DNA of 39,438 nucleotides, taken from positions 1 to 39,438 of the forward strand of contig WQYZ01000018.1 of the NCBI GenBank assembly GCA_009780985.1. Reading direction: 5' to 3'. Position numbers and translations under genes: made by a program. This DNA comes from Oscillospiraceae bacterium. Lineage in GTDB: Bacteria > Bacillota > Clostridia > Oscillospirales > WRJC01. The notes beneath the pieces were generated by a model that was not told where the DNA came from, made no database searches, and worked only from the letters and a program-made list of their open reading frames with translations. This document shows, in pieces, positions 17,469 to 24,850 of the stretch (within the stretch, counting starts at the first letter, position 1; each line of letters starts with the position of its first letter).

Positions 17469-17744
17469 ATGGCAGCTATTAGTATTAGCATAAACACAGA
17501 CAGTGAACTCGTGGCAGAAGCGCAGTCAGTCTTTGCCGATTTAGGACTTGATATGTTTACGGCATTCAATCTTTATTTAAAACAAGTAGTATATAAACAG
17601 GCAATCCCGTTTGAAATTGCTAAACCAAAAACCGAAAACAAGAAAATACCGCGTTCAGAATTATTAGGTCTCTGGAAAGATAAAGTTTGGATGGCAGATG
17701 ATTTTGACGCACCTCTTGAAGAAATGAGGGAGTACATGGAATGA
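17469..17744 (+). CDS. RelB/DinJ-type ribbon-helix-helix antitoxin
   Basis: A 91-residue antitoxin. The N-terminal half ISISINTDSELVAEAQSVF followed by LGLDMFTAFNLYLKQVV is the RelB/DinJ ribbon-helix-helix DNA-binding fold. The C-terminal DDFDAPLEEMREYME is the acidic toxin-neutralising tail often paired with PIN toxins. I take the ATG at 17469; an in-frame TTG nine bases earlier is less likely. Its TGA stop overlaps the ATG of the toxin frame (ATGA at 17741-17744). It is intact although the partner toxin is broken. Such antitoxins usually repress their own promoter. Confidence 0.85.
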   Translation: MAAISISINTDSELVAEAQSVFADLGLDMFTAFNLYLKQVVYKQAIPFEIAKPKTENKKIPRSELLGLWKDKVWMADDFDAPLEEMREYME

Positions 17745-18124
17745 AATATTTACTTGATACTCATGCGATTATTTGGTATGTCGAAAATTCGCCTAAATTG
17801 CCGCCAAAAACAAAAGAAATAATTAAACTGAGCGAAAACAATATATATCTTTCTTCCATTTCTCTATGGGAGATAGCTATAAAAGTAAACTTATGAAAGC
17901 TGACATTAAAATTTACTTTTGATAAATTACTTAACGATATAAAAACCGGCGACTTTCAGATTCTTCAAATCGAAGATGACTATTTGAAAAAACTCGCAGA
18001 TTTGCCCCTTATACACAAAGACCCTTTTGACCGTCTGCTTATTTCAACCGCGCTCGCTGAGGATTTAACAATTATTACAGCAGATGAAAATATTCAGAGA
18101 TATGATGTATCTTGGATTTGGTAA
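17741..18124 (+). pseudogene. PIN-domain (VapC-type) toxin with one premature stop
   Basis: The frame reads MKYLLDTHAIIWYVENSPKL at the start and, after residue 51, hits TGA at 17894-17896. It then continues in the same frame with KLTLKFTFDKLL and LPLIHKDPFDRLLISTALAE, ITADENIQRYD, to a TAA at 18122-18124; the total of 128 codons is normal for a PIN toxin. Homologues have Gly at the broken site (IKxxLGKLTL), so GGA to TGA explains it. The PIN acidic residues (Asp6, Glu44 in LWEIAIK, and Asp of DPFDRL and TADE) are all retained. The truncated 51-residue product cannot form the nuclease site. The start overlaps the antitoxin stop. Sequencing error is the main alternative. Confidence 0.85.
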
Positions 18125-18200
18125 CAGTTTTATATTTTCATAAAGTTGAATAAACTGCGCGCTTTACAACTGACGATTGAACAACTGGATAAATGGATTA

Positions 18201-18229
18201 TTGCTTTCTATCGGAGATAGTGATATAAT
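18201..18229 (+). promoter_or_regulatory. SigA-type promoter for the XRE regulator
   Basis: TTGCTT (18201-18206), 17 bases, TATAAT (18224-18229), about 68 bases before the start. The 170-base spacer before the gene contains no recognisable gene. Confidence 0.55.
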
Positions 18230-18296
18230 TTAAAACATGAGGAGCCTCAAGAAAAAATTATATTATTATTAATCAAAAGAAAGCAGGTATATAAAA

Positions 18297-19085
18297 ATGA
18301 TTAATATTTCAGAAAAAATTGCATCTCTCAGAAAAGCGCACAATTTAACGCAGGAAGCCTTGGGAGAAGCTGTCGGAGTATCTGCGCAGGCGGTATCAAA
18401 ATGGGAAAAAGGCGACAGCCTTCCCGATATATCCGTTATACCCGATATATGCAGGACTTTCGGCATATCGGCGGATACGCTAATTGGCAGCGAAGGCAAT
18501 ATGACAGCCGATATGTATATAGAAAAAGCGTTGGAAGTCTGCAAAGGACTTGACGAAAAACTGCGTCTTATCCATATATTTATGATGAACGGAAGCAAAG
18601 AGATAGGTGAAATGACAAATCTCGGATTTCATCTGTCGGAAGCGGAGAATTTTTTAGTGACGGACGGCAGGGGATTCGGAATGTATTTTCACAATATAGA
18701 ATATATCAAAAATATGATGTCAGTCGATTTGGTTAAAAGCGAATTATTAAAACTTATGTCAGACGAAAAAGTGCTAAAAATATTTTCTTTGATTAGCATA
18801 AACGGAAGATTAAACGAAAACGAAGTTATAAAGCTGACTGGTTTTTCACAGCAGGAAATAACAGAACGGCTTTTTACACTTATGAAATGGTCGCTGATCC
18901 AATCTGTCATGGGCGAAATCGGAAATACGCGTGAAATGGCTTATTCCGTTGCGCCTCATGGAATATTTTTCATAGGAATTATGGCAAATGTTTATTTATT
19001 TGAACCTACAGGCAGAACGGGAATACAACGCACAAGTATGTATAACAGCAGCAATCCCGACAAGTTAAGAAAATTTATGGATTAA
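18297..19085 (+). CDS. XRE-family regulator with C-terminal winged-helix-like domain
   Basis: A 262-residue regulator. Residues about 4-62 are a classical HTH_3 domain: IASLRKAHNLTQEALGEAVG, VSAQAVSKWEKGDSLPDIS and FGISADTLIG. The rest is an unassigned effector part. Residues about 155-215 (KLMSDEKVLKIFSLISI, EVIKLTGFSQQEITERLFTL) resemble a winged helix, so the protein may carry two DNA-binding elements. There is no membrane segment. AGCAGG lies eight or so bases upstream. It precedes the sigma factor operon but is separated from it by a palindromic repeat, so joint control is only a possibility. Confidence 0.85.
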   Translation: MINISEKIASLRKAHNLTQEALGEAVGVSAQAVSKWEKGDSLPDISVIPDICRTFGISADTLIGSEGNMTADMYIEKALEVCKGLDEKLRLIHIFMMNGSKEIGEMTNLGFHLSEAENFLVTDGRGFGMYFHNIEYIKNMMSVDLVKSELLKLMSDEKVLKIFSLISINGRLNENEVIKLTGFSQQEITERLFTLMKWSLIQSVMGEIGNTREMAYSVAPHGIFFIGIMANVYLFEPTGRTGIQRTSMYNSSNPDKLRKFMD

Positions 19086-19180
19086 GTAGGGGCGACCCTC
19101 GCGGTCGCCCGATATTTACGTCGGCATTGATTTTTATGAGGGCAGCCGTAACACGAACGCGTTCGTGGGGTTGCCCCTAC
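19086..19180. repeat. Palindromic GTAGGGGC-ended element, copy 2
   Basis: It opens with GTAGGGGCGACC and closes with TTGCCCCTAC, eight bases of perfect terminal inverted repeat. Two internal hairpins are visible: GGCGACC-CTCGC-GGTCGCC and ACGAACGCGTTCGT. It starts immediately after the stop codon of the XRE regulator and separates it from the sigma operon. Confidence 0.75.
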
Positions 19181-19257
19181 GTTTATTTCCCTGCGATTCC
19201 CGCGATTTTTTCGGTTATATAAAAATTAATAAATTTTTTTTATTTCTTTTAAGTGTT

Positions 19258-19286
19258 TTTACAAAAACGCTCGTATCATATAATAT
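19258..19286 (+). promoter_or_regulatory. Possible promoter of the sigma operon
   Basis: TTTACA (19258-19263) and TAATAT (19281-19286) are 17 bases apart; an overlapping TATAAT (19279-19284) would leave only 15. No GGAAC-type ECF -35 is evident, so self-activation by the sigma factor is not shown. Confidence 0.35.
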
Positions 19287-19336
19287 AAGCGCTTACGAAA
19301 TACAAGTAAAATACAAAATACGAGGCGGTGATATTT

Positions 19337-19897
19337 ATGCAAGACGATGATATTCTCATTCAAAAGATTATAAACGGAGATCAGGAAGCATTCAGTTATA
19401 TAATTGATACTTACAATAAGCTCCTGTGGGTGATCGTCGGCGGTATTCTGAACAACATAGGGACAACGCAGGATATAGAAGAATGTATAAGCGATGTATT
19501 TATTGATGTATGGAAAAAACCTAAGGCTTTTATTAAACAAAAAGGGACGCTTAAAAATTTTTTAGCCGTTATCGCAAAGAGTAAAGCTCTTGACAGATAC
19601 AGGGTTTTGTCCAAAAGAAAAATCGTTGAAATAAACGAAGCTATCAAATCCTCCGACGACGATTTGCTCGACTATGTTATTGACAAAGATATGTACGCGG
19701 CTCTGTATGAGGCTGTTAATTCCCTTACAGAACCAAACAAAGAAATTATCATACGGCGGTATTTCTTCGAGGAAAAGACGTCTTATATTGCGGAAAAAAC
19801 TTCGATTCCTGTCAAAGAAGTGGAAAATAGGCTGTATCAAAGCAAATTGAAACTGCGGAATATATTAACCGGAAAGGAGATTTTTAACAATGAATAA
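19337..19897 (+). CDS. ECF-type RNA polymerase sigma factor
   Basis: A 186-residue sigma-70-family protein of the extracytoplasmic function type. Region 2 is seen in INGDQEAFSYIIDTYNKLL, DIEECISDVFIDVWKK and LKNFLAVIAKSKALDRYR; region 4 in LTEPNKEIIIRRYFFEEKT, then IAEKTSIPVKEVENRLYQSK. Regions 1 and 3 are absent, as expected. The ATG at 19337 is used because GAGG (19322-19325) precedes it; an in-frame GTG at 19328 overlaps the ribosome site region. Its last eight bases overlap the next gene, which encodes a membrane protein of anti-sigma layout. It would direct RNA polymerase to a regulon under control of the surface repeats encoded downstream. Confidence 0.92.
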   Translation: MQDDDILIQKIINGDQEAFSYIIDTYNKLLWVIVGGILNNIGTTQDIEECISDVFIDVWKKPKAFIKQKGTLKNFLAVIAKSKALDRYRVLSKRKIVEINEAIKSSDDDLLDYVIDKDMYAALYEAVNSLTEPNKEIIIRRYFFEEKTSYIAEKTSIPVKEVENRLYQSKLKLRNILTGKEIFNNE

Positions 19898-20981
19898 CAA
19901 AGAAATGATAACCGAACTTACGGATAAACAAATTGACGACCTTTTATCATATACCCCGCCGTATACCGAGCAGAACGCCGCGAATATAAAGGCGTTGGCA
20001 TTAGAAAAGATAAAACCGAAAAAGAAAAAAAATCATAAACCGTATTATCGGCTGATATTAATTACGGCTGCTGTAATGCTGATGCTGTCAATAGGAGCAG
20101 GCGCGTATTATCTTACAGGAATAATAGTCACAAAAAACAACGGCGTAATTTCCGAAAGTATGAACTATGAATTTATACCTGACGAGGAAGCCGTAGGCAC
20201 GTGGACTGTCGTCGATTTCGTGAAAAATATTGATGATTTTGAAGCAGGCACAACACAGTGGGATTACACAACAGCGCCTTTTTATTGGCTGAATGTCATG
20301 CTGTATAACGACGGAACGGCATTGTCAACTTTTGACGGGGGAATTATTATCACAACTGAATGGACAAAAGGATATATCGTTCAGGGCGACGTAATCCCGG
20401 CTTATACTATAAAAAATATAGACGGCTCCGATTATATGTTTGTTCAGTGGAAAAGCGGTGATTACACCATGCGCGAGATGACGCCTTATTATTATGTGTT
20501 CAAAAAGACGTCGCCGGATGTGCCGGATCAAAAAGAATACAGTACGGATAATTTCAACAAACTCGTAGAAGAACGCAGGAATGACGACCCCAATATAACA
20601 GTAAACGTATTCAAAGGCAGAATTTATGACACTATGGATTATAAGTTTATACCTGACGAGGAAGCCGCAGGCACATGGAACGTTGTCGATTTCGTCAAAA
20701 ATATTGGTGATTTTGAAGCAGGCACAACACAGTGGGGAAGCACAAACTTCTATTGGCTGAATGTCGCGTTTTCCGACGACGGAACTGCATTATCAACTTT
20801 TGACGGCGGAACTACCGCCTCAAATCAATGGACAAAAGGATATATAGTTCAGGGTGACGTAATCCCGTCCTATACCATAAAAAATATAGACGGCGCGGAG
20901 TACATGTTTATCCAGTGGAAAAGCGGAGATTACAGCATACGCGGCATGAAACCTTATTATTATGTGTTCCAGAAACAATAG
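19890..20981 (+). CDS. Membrane anti-sigma candidate with two BlaR1-like extracellular repeats
   Basis: A 363-residue single-pass protein. The cytoplasmic N-terminus (1-50) is short and ends in a Lys-rich stretch; a hydrophobic segment covers about 53-80. The outside holds two homologous repeats of about 112 residues (92-206 and 250-361), each with F-I-P-D-E-E-A-x-G-T-W, VVDFVKNI, a Trp-Thr-Lys-Gly-Tyr motif, IPxYTIKNIDG, and W-K-S-G-D-Y before a closing YYYVF. The same motif order (WTKGY ... YxIKxIDGxxYMFxxWKSGDYxxRGxKPxYYVxKK) occurs at the C-terminus of many Firmicute BlaR1/M56 metallopeptidase proteins. The anti-sigma role is inferred from gene overlap and topology; no zinc-type anti-sigma motif is present. 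It starts eight bases inside the sigma gene. Confidence 0.75.
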   Translation: MNNKEMITELTDKQIDDLLSYTPPYTEQNAANIKALALEKIKPKKKKNHKPYYRLILITAAVMLMLSIGAGAYYLTGIIVTKNNGVISESMNYEFIPDEEAVGTWTVVDFVKNIDDFEAGTTQWDYTTAPFYWLNVMLYNDGTALSTFDGGIIITTEWTKGYIVQGDVIPAYTIKNIDGSDYMFVQWKSGDYTMREMTPYYYVFKKTSPDVPDQKEYSTDNFNKLVEERRNDDPNITVNVFKGRIYDTMDYKFIPDEEAAGTWNVVDFVKNIGDFEAGTTQWGSTNFYWLNVAFSDDGTALSTFDGGTTASNQWTKGYIVQGDVIPSYTIKNIDGAEYMFIQWKSGDYSIRGMKPYYYVFQKQ

Positions 20982-21039
20982 GCAGTCATATAAAAAATAT
21001 AAATCAAGAAAATAAAATAATTCAAACGGAGGCTTTTTT

Positions 21040-21231
21040 ATGAATTTCATGCCATTTAATCCTTATAAATCCAATCCTGATGATTTAAAAGAATTTTTGG
21101 GAGACGGTTCCGTATACAAAGATGTAAACGGAAAAAAGAAAATATCAATAGCAAAAGTTATCAAAAAAATAGTATACAGTCTGATTGTCTTACTCACTTT
21201 ATATATTATATGCAGAGCAATGATGCGTTAA
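21040..21231 (+). CDS. Small single-pass membrane protein
   Basis: A 63-residue protein with a soluble N-terminal half (NPDDLKEFLGDGSVYKDVNG) and a C-terminal hydrophobic segment (about 45-60) ending in ARG-type basic residues (RAMMR). GGAGG lies about eight bases upstream. It sits 58 bases after the anti-sigma candidate and 78 before the repeat lipoprotein, on the same strand, so it is likely part of the operon. No family is recognised. A role as an accessory of the signalling complex is speculation. Confidence 0.65.
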   Translation: MNFMPFNPYKSNPDDLKEFLGDGSVYKDVNGKKKISIAKVIKKIVYSLIVLLTLYIICRAMMR

Positions 21232-21309
21232 TTTTATAAACTTATTGCAAAAAATCAAATTACAGTATATAATAAAATAAACCAAAAAATTCATTTGGAG
21301 GAAAATGAT

Positions 21310-22269
21310 ATGAAAAACATAAAAAAGATATTATGCGCGATTATAGCACTGACATTTGTACTGGCAGTCTTTTCAGGCTGTTCAAACTCAACCAGCGGCG
21401 GCAATAACACAACATTGCAGACGGAAACAATCAGCGATACAAACGGAATTAAGGACACAATGGACTATACATTTGTACCGGACAGCGAAGCTGTCGGCAA
21501 CTGGACTATTGTGGACGGGGGAGAAAAGAATATCGATGATTTCGACTCGGCAAAACCTAATTATACACCGGAGCAGCTATATCAAATACAATGGCAGAAT
21601 GTAAGTTTATCCGATGACGGAACAGCAAAATTCCAATTTATAAACTCCATGAGCGTTCTTACTACAACATGGACAAAAGGCTATATTTTGAATATCTTAC
21701 CGGACACCATATCCGCATATACAATCAAGAAAATAGATAATGACTACTATATGTTTGCCGAATGGAAAAGCGGAGACTATTCTATAAGAGGTCAGAAGCC
21801 TTTGTATTGCGTACTCAAAAAAACGTCGGACACATTATATTCCGAATTACAGACTCAAGTAGCGACAGAGGGCGGCACACTGTCCGATTCATTCAGCACA
21901 GGCTATTCTTTTGTCGCAGACAGCGACGCTGTCGGTCAATGGAACGTTGTGGATTCGGTGGATTATATCACCCACTTTGACCCTTCTGCCCAGAGTTTTA
22001 ACGGCGATGTATCCAAACTGTTAATACAGAACCTAAAATTCTCGCAAGACGGAACCGTTAGCGTAGTTTACAACAGCCAGCAAAACGCCACAGTGACAAT
22101 GACATGGACAAAAGGTTATGTTGTGAATTCGGGCGCTCCAGGTATAATATCCGCATACAAAATCGTAAATATAGGCGGCGTCAATTATATGTTTTTCGAG
22201 CTGAAAAACGGCGATTACGTTTTACGGGGTATGCAGCCGCCGTTGTTGGTATTCAAAAAAGCAAGCTAA
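21310..22269 (+). CDS. Lipoprotein with two BlaR1-like repeats
   Basis: A 319-residue lipoprotein. The signal peptide ends VFSGC with Cys24 as the lipid site. A Ser/Thr/Asn-rich tether follows, then two repeats (about 50-171 and 200-317) of the same type as in the anti-sigma candidate: FVPDSEAVGNWTIVD, WTKGYIL, SAYTIKKID, W-K-S-G-D-Y and YCVLKK in the first; FVADSDAVGQWNVVD, WTKGYVV, SAYKIVNIGG and GDYVLRGMQP in the second. The ATG at 21310 is chosen because GGAGGA ends eight bases before it; an upstream in-frame TTG at 21295 is inside the ribosome site. It may be a soluble-side partner or competitor for whatever the anti-sigma repeats sense (inference). Confidence 0.82.
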   Translation: MKNIKKILCAIIALTFVLAVFSGCSNSTSGGNNTTLQTETISDTNGIKDTMDYTFVPDSEAVGNWTIVDGGEKNIDDFDSAKPNYTPEQLYQIQWQNVSLSDDGTAKFQFINSMSVLTTTWTKGYILNILPDTISAYTIKKIDNDYYMFAEWKSGDYSIRGQKPLYCVLKKTSDTLYSELQTQVATEGGTLSDSFSTGYSFVADSDAVGQWNVVDSVDYITHFDPSAQSFNGDVSKLLIQNLKFSQDGTVSVVYNSQQNATVTMTWTKGYVVNSGAPGIISAYKIVNIGGVNYMFFELKNGDYVLRGMQPPLLVFKKAS

Positions 22270-22281
22270 AATATTTGTGCT

Positions 22282-22372
22282 GTAGGGGCGGCTGTACTGA
22301 GCTTCGCTCAGCGGCGCCGCCCGTGAAAATAAATATAAATTAGGTGCACGGGCGGCAAATTGCCGCCCCTAC
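22282..22372. repeat. Palindromic GTAGGGGC-ended element, copy 3
   Basis: GTAGGGGCGGC opens and GCCGCCCCTAC closes it: 11 bases of perfect terminal inverted repeat. Inside are CTGAGCTTCGCTCAG, a hairpin with a TTCG tetraloop, and CCGCCCGTGAAAA. It fills the gap between the convergent lipoprotein and SDR genes. Confidence 0.85.
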
Positions 22373-22375
22373 ATT

Positions 22376-23242
22376 TTATTCTTCCTGCGATTTTTTCAGC
22401 ATCTTCATCGCTTTTTCATAAGTTTTCGGTTTTCTTTGAGATGAATCCCACGGTATCGCCTCATGATGTTCCAGTAAGCCCGGCAGTGACAGACCGCCGT
22501 CCACCAACAAAGTTGTGCCCGTGATATACGCCGAACGTTCGCCCGCCAAAAAGGCGGCAGCTTCGCCTATATCCCTTATATGCCCTGAACGGTGCAGCGG
22601 GATTGATTCCCTGAGAAACGGCGTTTCGGGATAATTACCGTCTTTATCCGGTTTCCAGACCGCTCCCGGAGCGATACAGTTCACACGTATATTGTACGCG
22701 CTCAAATCCAACGCCATGGATTTGCAAGCCCTGTCCATAGCGGCTTTTATGCCGCCGTAATAGAAATCGTCGGGATGGGCTAACTGTCCTCTGACCGAGG
22801 TTATCATGATTATACTGCCCTCAATTTTATCGTTCACCATATGCCTTGCCGCCGCGCCGGCGCACAGTAAATAATTGCGCAGGTTATTCACGTACAGATA
22901 ATCCAAATCTTCCGCAGTTACAGTGAGCACGCTGCTCCGCACGTCTTTGCCGGCGTTGCATACCATTACGTCGAGCCGTCCCAAGTCGCGGCGCGCCTGA
23001 TTTACCGCCTTTTCGGGAGCGTCCGGCTGTTCTAAATGCGCCTCGTAAATAAAACACCGTCGTCCCAACGCTTCGATTTGTCTCTGAGTCTCTTTTGCCC
23101 CGTCGAAACTTGCGGCGTATGTAATCGCGACATCATAGCCGTATTCAGCCAGCACTACGGCGATTCCCTGTCCTATGTGACGGCTTCCGCCTGTTACAAA
23201 AGCGCATTTTCGCCCGTCTGAACTGTTGTTATTATTCTCCAT
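22376..23242 (-). CDS. Short-chain dehydrogenase/reductase (SDR)
   Basis: A 288-residue classical SDR, cytoplasmic and NAD(P)-dependent. The cofactor motif is VTGGSRHIGQGIA (residues 16-28), a His-Ile-Gly variant of the usual Gly-Ile-Gly; CNAG follows near 94. The catalytic Ser lies in MITSVRG, and Tyr-x-x-x-Lys in FYYGGIKAAMDRA. The C-terminus has AYITGTTLLVDGGLS, as in 3-oxoacyl-ACP reductase and sugar or polyol dehydrogenases, and then an unusual extra 35-residue tail rich in Lys. The substrate cannot be assigned. It is monocistronic, convergent with the sigma operon and divergent from the pilus locus. Confidence 0.88.
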   Translation of the reverse strand: MENNNNSSDGRKCAFVTGGSRHIGQGIAVVLAEYGYDVAITYAASFDGAKETQRQIEALGRRCFIYEAHLEQPDAPEKAVNQARRDLGRLDVMVCNAGKDVRSSVLTVTAEDLDYLYVNNLRNYLLCAGAAARHMVNDKIEGSIIMITSVRGQLAHPDDFYYGGIKAAMDRACKSMALDLSAYNIRVNCIAPGAVWKPDKDGNYPETPFLRESIPLHRSGHIRDIGEAAAFLAGERSAYITGTTLLVDGGLSLPGLLEHHEAIPWDSSQRKPKTYEKAMKMLKKSQEE

Positions 23243-23421
23243 TTTGTTTAATTTACCTCCGGATAAAATACTGTCTTATCTAAAATTGTACAACTTATAT
23301 GTGAATAAATCAAATTGCCGTTTTAAATTTTAAAATTTTTCTCAAAAAACTAAAATATAATCAGAAATGAACGATATAATAATTAAAAGCGGGCAAATAT
23401 AAAAGACGAAGGAGAAAAAAT

Positions 23422-23919
23422 ATGTCGGAAAAGAAACTGAAACTTAGGTCTATGGATAAAATACAATTATTGAATATTATGCGCCAACAGGAACTTGAAA
23501 TTAAAAAACTGACCGCCGAGAGGGATAAATTGGCGGGTCGCGCCGACGAAGGACGACTTCCGGTCGAGACCGCAGGCTCGCTGGAAGATTCCTGCATGCT
23601 GGCAGGCGACATCATTCAATCGGCACAGGCGGCGGCAGATTTATACCTGAAAAATATCAAGCTCATAGAAACGGAAAAATTAATCGCCGCAGGGCAAAAG
23701 GCTGAAGAAATCGGATATGATGAGAGAGCGACCCTCAGCGATCTGCGGATTGTCGCTTATCTTTACATGAATTTTATAAATCAATCTCATTCTGTTCTGC
23801 ACGAAATGATAGAAAGATACCATCTCACTGAATTGGTGAAAATCGATAAACCTAAATGGATTGGCGAACCGGTTATTGAATCTGTTCCCGACCCTCAACA
23901 GACAGGTGATAATGTATGA
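23422..23919 (+). CDS. Coiled-coil protein of the pilus/signal peptidase locus
   Basis: A 165-residue soluble protein. Residues about 10-42 are a heptad-like coiled coil (LLNIMRQQELEIKKLTAERD). Then comes GSLEDSCMLAGDIIQSAQAAADLYLKNI (written in pieces here), a phrase found in clostridial hypothetical proteins encoded beside signal peptidase or sortase genes; I know it from such contexts, not from a named function. The C-terminus is an unrelated helical part. GAAGGAG precedes the ATG. Its TGA overlaps the signal peptidase ATG by four bases, so the two are translationally coupled. It may be a cytoplasmic organiser, but this is inference. Confidence 0.7.
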   Translation: MSEKKLKLRSMDKIQLLNIMRQQELEIKKLTAERDKLAGRADEGRLPVETAGSLEDSCMLAGDIIQSAQAAADLYLKNIKLIETEKLIAAGQKAEEIGYDERATLSDLRIVAYLYMNFINQSHSVLHEMIERYHLTELVKIDKPKWIGEPVIESVPDPQQTGDNV

Positions 23920-24545
23920 ATGATATAATCAGCATAAACAATACAGACAATATAAATAAAACGGAAAACGCTGTTATTCCGCGCCCTACAGTAGAACAGA
24001 TTGAACAGGAGATCAATCGCATAGAAACTGGGAGGGAAATCAGAAAAGCCCTCTCCGGCACGGTAAAAAATATTATTGTCATAGCGGCAGCCGCCATTCT
24101 CCTGACAAATCTGCTCATATCGACGCTGGTGGTTAATAACAGAAGCAGTATGTCTCCAACCATGAAAGATGGCGACGCTTTAATCGCATTAAGGTGGGTC
24201 GGCGTTAAACCCGGCGACGTCATAGCTTTCTACTACAACAATCAGATAATGCTGAAACGGGTGATAGCCAAAGCGGGCGACTGGGTGAATATAGATCAGG
24301 ACGGCACAGTATATGTAAACGACAAAGCTCTCGACGAGCCGTATATTACACAAAAGAGTCTGGGGAATTGCGATATAGACCTTCCGTATCAGGTGCCTGA
24401 CGGCTCTGTCTTCGTGATGGGTGACAACAGGGCGTCGTCCGCAGACAGCCGGCTGCAGCAGATGGGACCGATAAACACAAGTCAGATTGTGGGGAAAGTT
24501 TTCCTGCGGATATGGCCTTTATCGAGGATAAACTATTTTGGATAA
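23916..24545 (+). CDS. Signal peptidase I
   Basis: A 209-residue S26A signal peptidase with one membrane segment (about 50-73) and the active site outside. Catalytic Ser78 is in SSMSPTMKDGD and general base Lys114 in MLKRVIAKAGD; the VFVMGDNRASSADSR box near residue 166 completes the family set. It removes signal peptides from secreted proteins. Its place at the head of the pilus genes suggests that it processes the pilins, as dedicated signal peptidases do in several Gram-positive pilus loci. It starts four bases inside the coiled-coil gene. A 305-base spacer with a palindromic repeat separates it from the pilin gene. Confidence 0.93.
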   Translation: MNDIISINNTDNINKTENAVIPRPTVEQIEQEINRIETGREIRKALSGTVKNIIVIAAAAILLTNLLISTLVVNNRSSMSPTMKDGDALIALRWVGVKPGDVIAFYYNNQIMLKRVIAKAGDWVNIDQDGTVYVNDKALDEPYITQKSLGNCDIDLPYQVPDGSVFVMGDNRASSADSRLQQMGPINTSQIVGKVFLRIWPLSRINYFG

Positions 24546-24563
24546 CAGACGTTTGCAAGAACT

Positions 24564-24629
24564 TGTAGGGGCGGGCATTGCCCATCCGTGAAACGGCAAT
24601 ATATGCGGACGCGCGGTGCGCGCCCCTAC
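24564..24629. repeat. Palindromic GTAGGGGC-ended element, copy 4
   Basis: GTAGGGGCG and CGCCCCTAC form a nine-base perfect terminal inverted repeat. The inside has GGGCATTGCCC, CCGTGAAACGG and GCGCGGTGCGCGC. It lies just downstream of the signal peptidase gene and is followed by T residues, so it could also end that transcript. Confidence 0.82.
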
Positions 24630-24850
24630 TTTTTTGATAAATATTAAAAATAAATTTTTTTCGCTAAAAAAACTTAAAAATAGCTGAATTTTGTGACTAA
24701 TTTGTGAGTGGCGTGTTATATAATAATGACATACAAAATAAATATTGACGGTTTTGAGCGGATAAAGCTGAATAATTTTTAATCGGCGACTATCAGATAT
24801 TTATTATAACAAATTTACACAAGAATAGGAAGAAAAAAGGAGTAATCAAA
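24630..24850 (+). other. Leader region of the pilin gene
   Basis: About 220 bases without a gene. A TATAAT at 24719-24724 is a likely -10, with a poor -35 at any proper distance. The leader then runs about 120 bases to an AAGGAG ribosome site (24837-24842) eight bases before the pilin start. I see no clear riboswitch or hairpin. Confidence 0.45.

Noticed and set aside
17894..17896. TGA in the PIN toxin read as a coding (recoded Gly or Sec) codon
   Set aside because: TGA clearly ends other genes here (for example at 3927, 17744, 23919, 27676 and 38533), the position is Gly in homologues, and no SECIS-like context or recoding evidence is visible.
18125..18296. Short frame resembling NKLRALQLTIEQLDKWIIAF after the toxin
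   Set aside because: No start with ribosome site, only about 25 codons, and no family recognised; the stretch is more simply the promoter region of the XRE gene.
19165..19350. 61-codon ORF upstream of the sigma gene
   Set aside because: It starts within the palindromic repeat, covers the promoter region and ends inside the sigma gene without a ribosome site.
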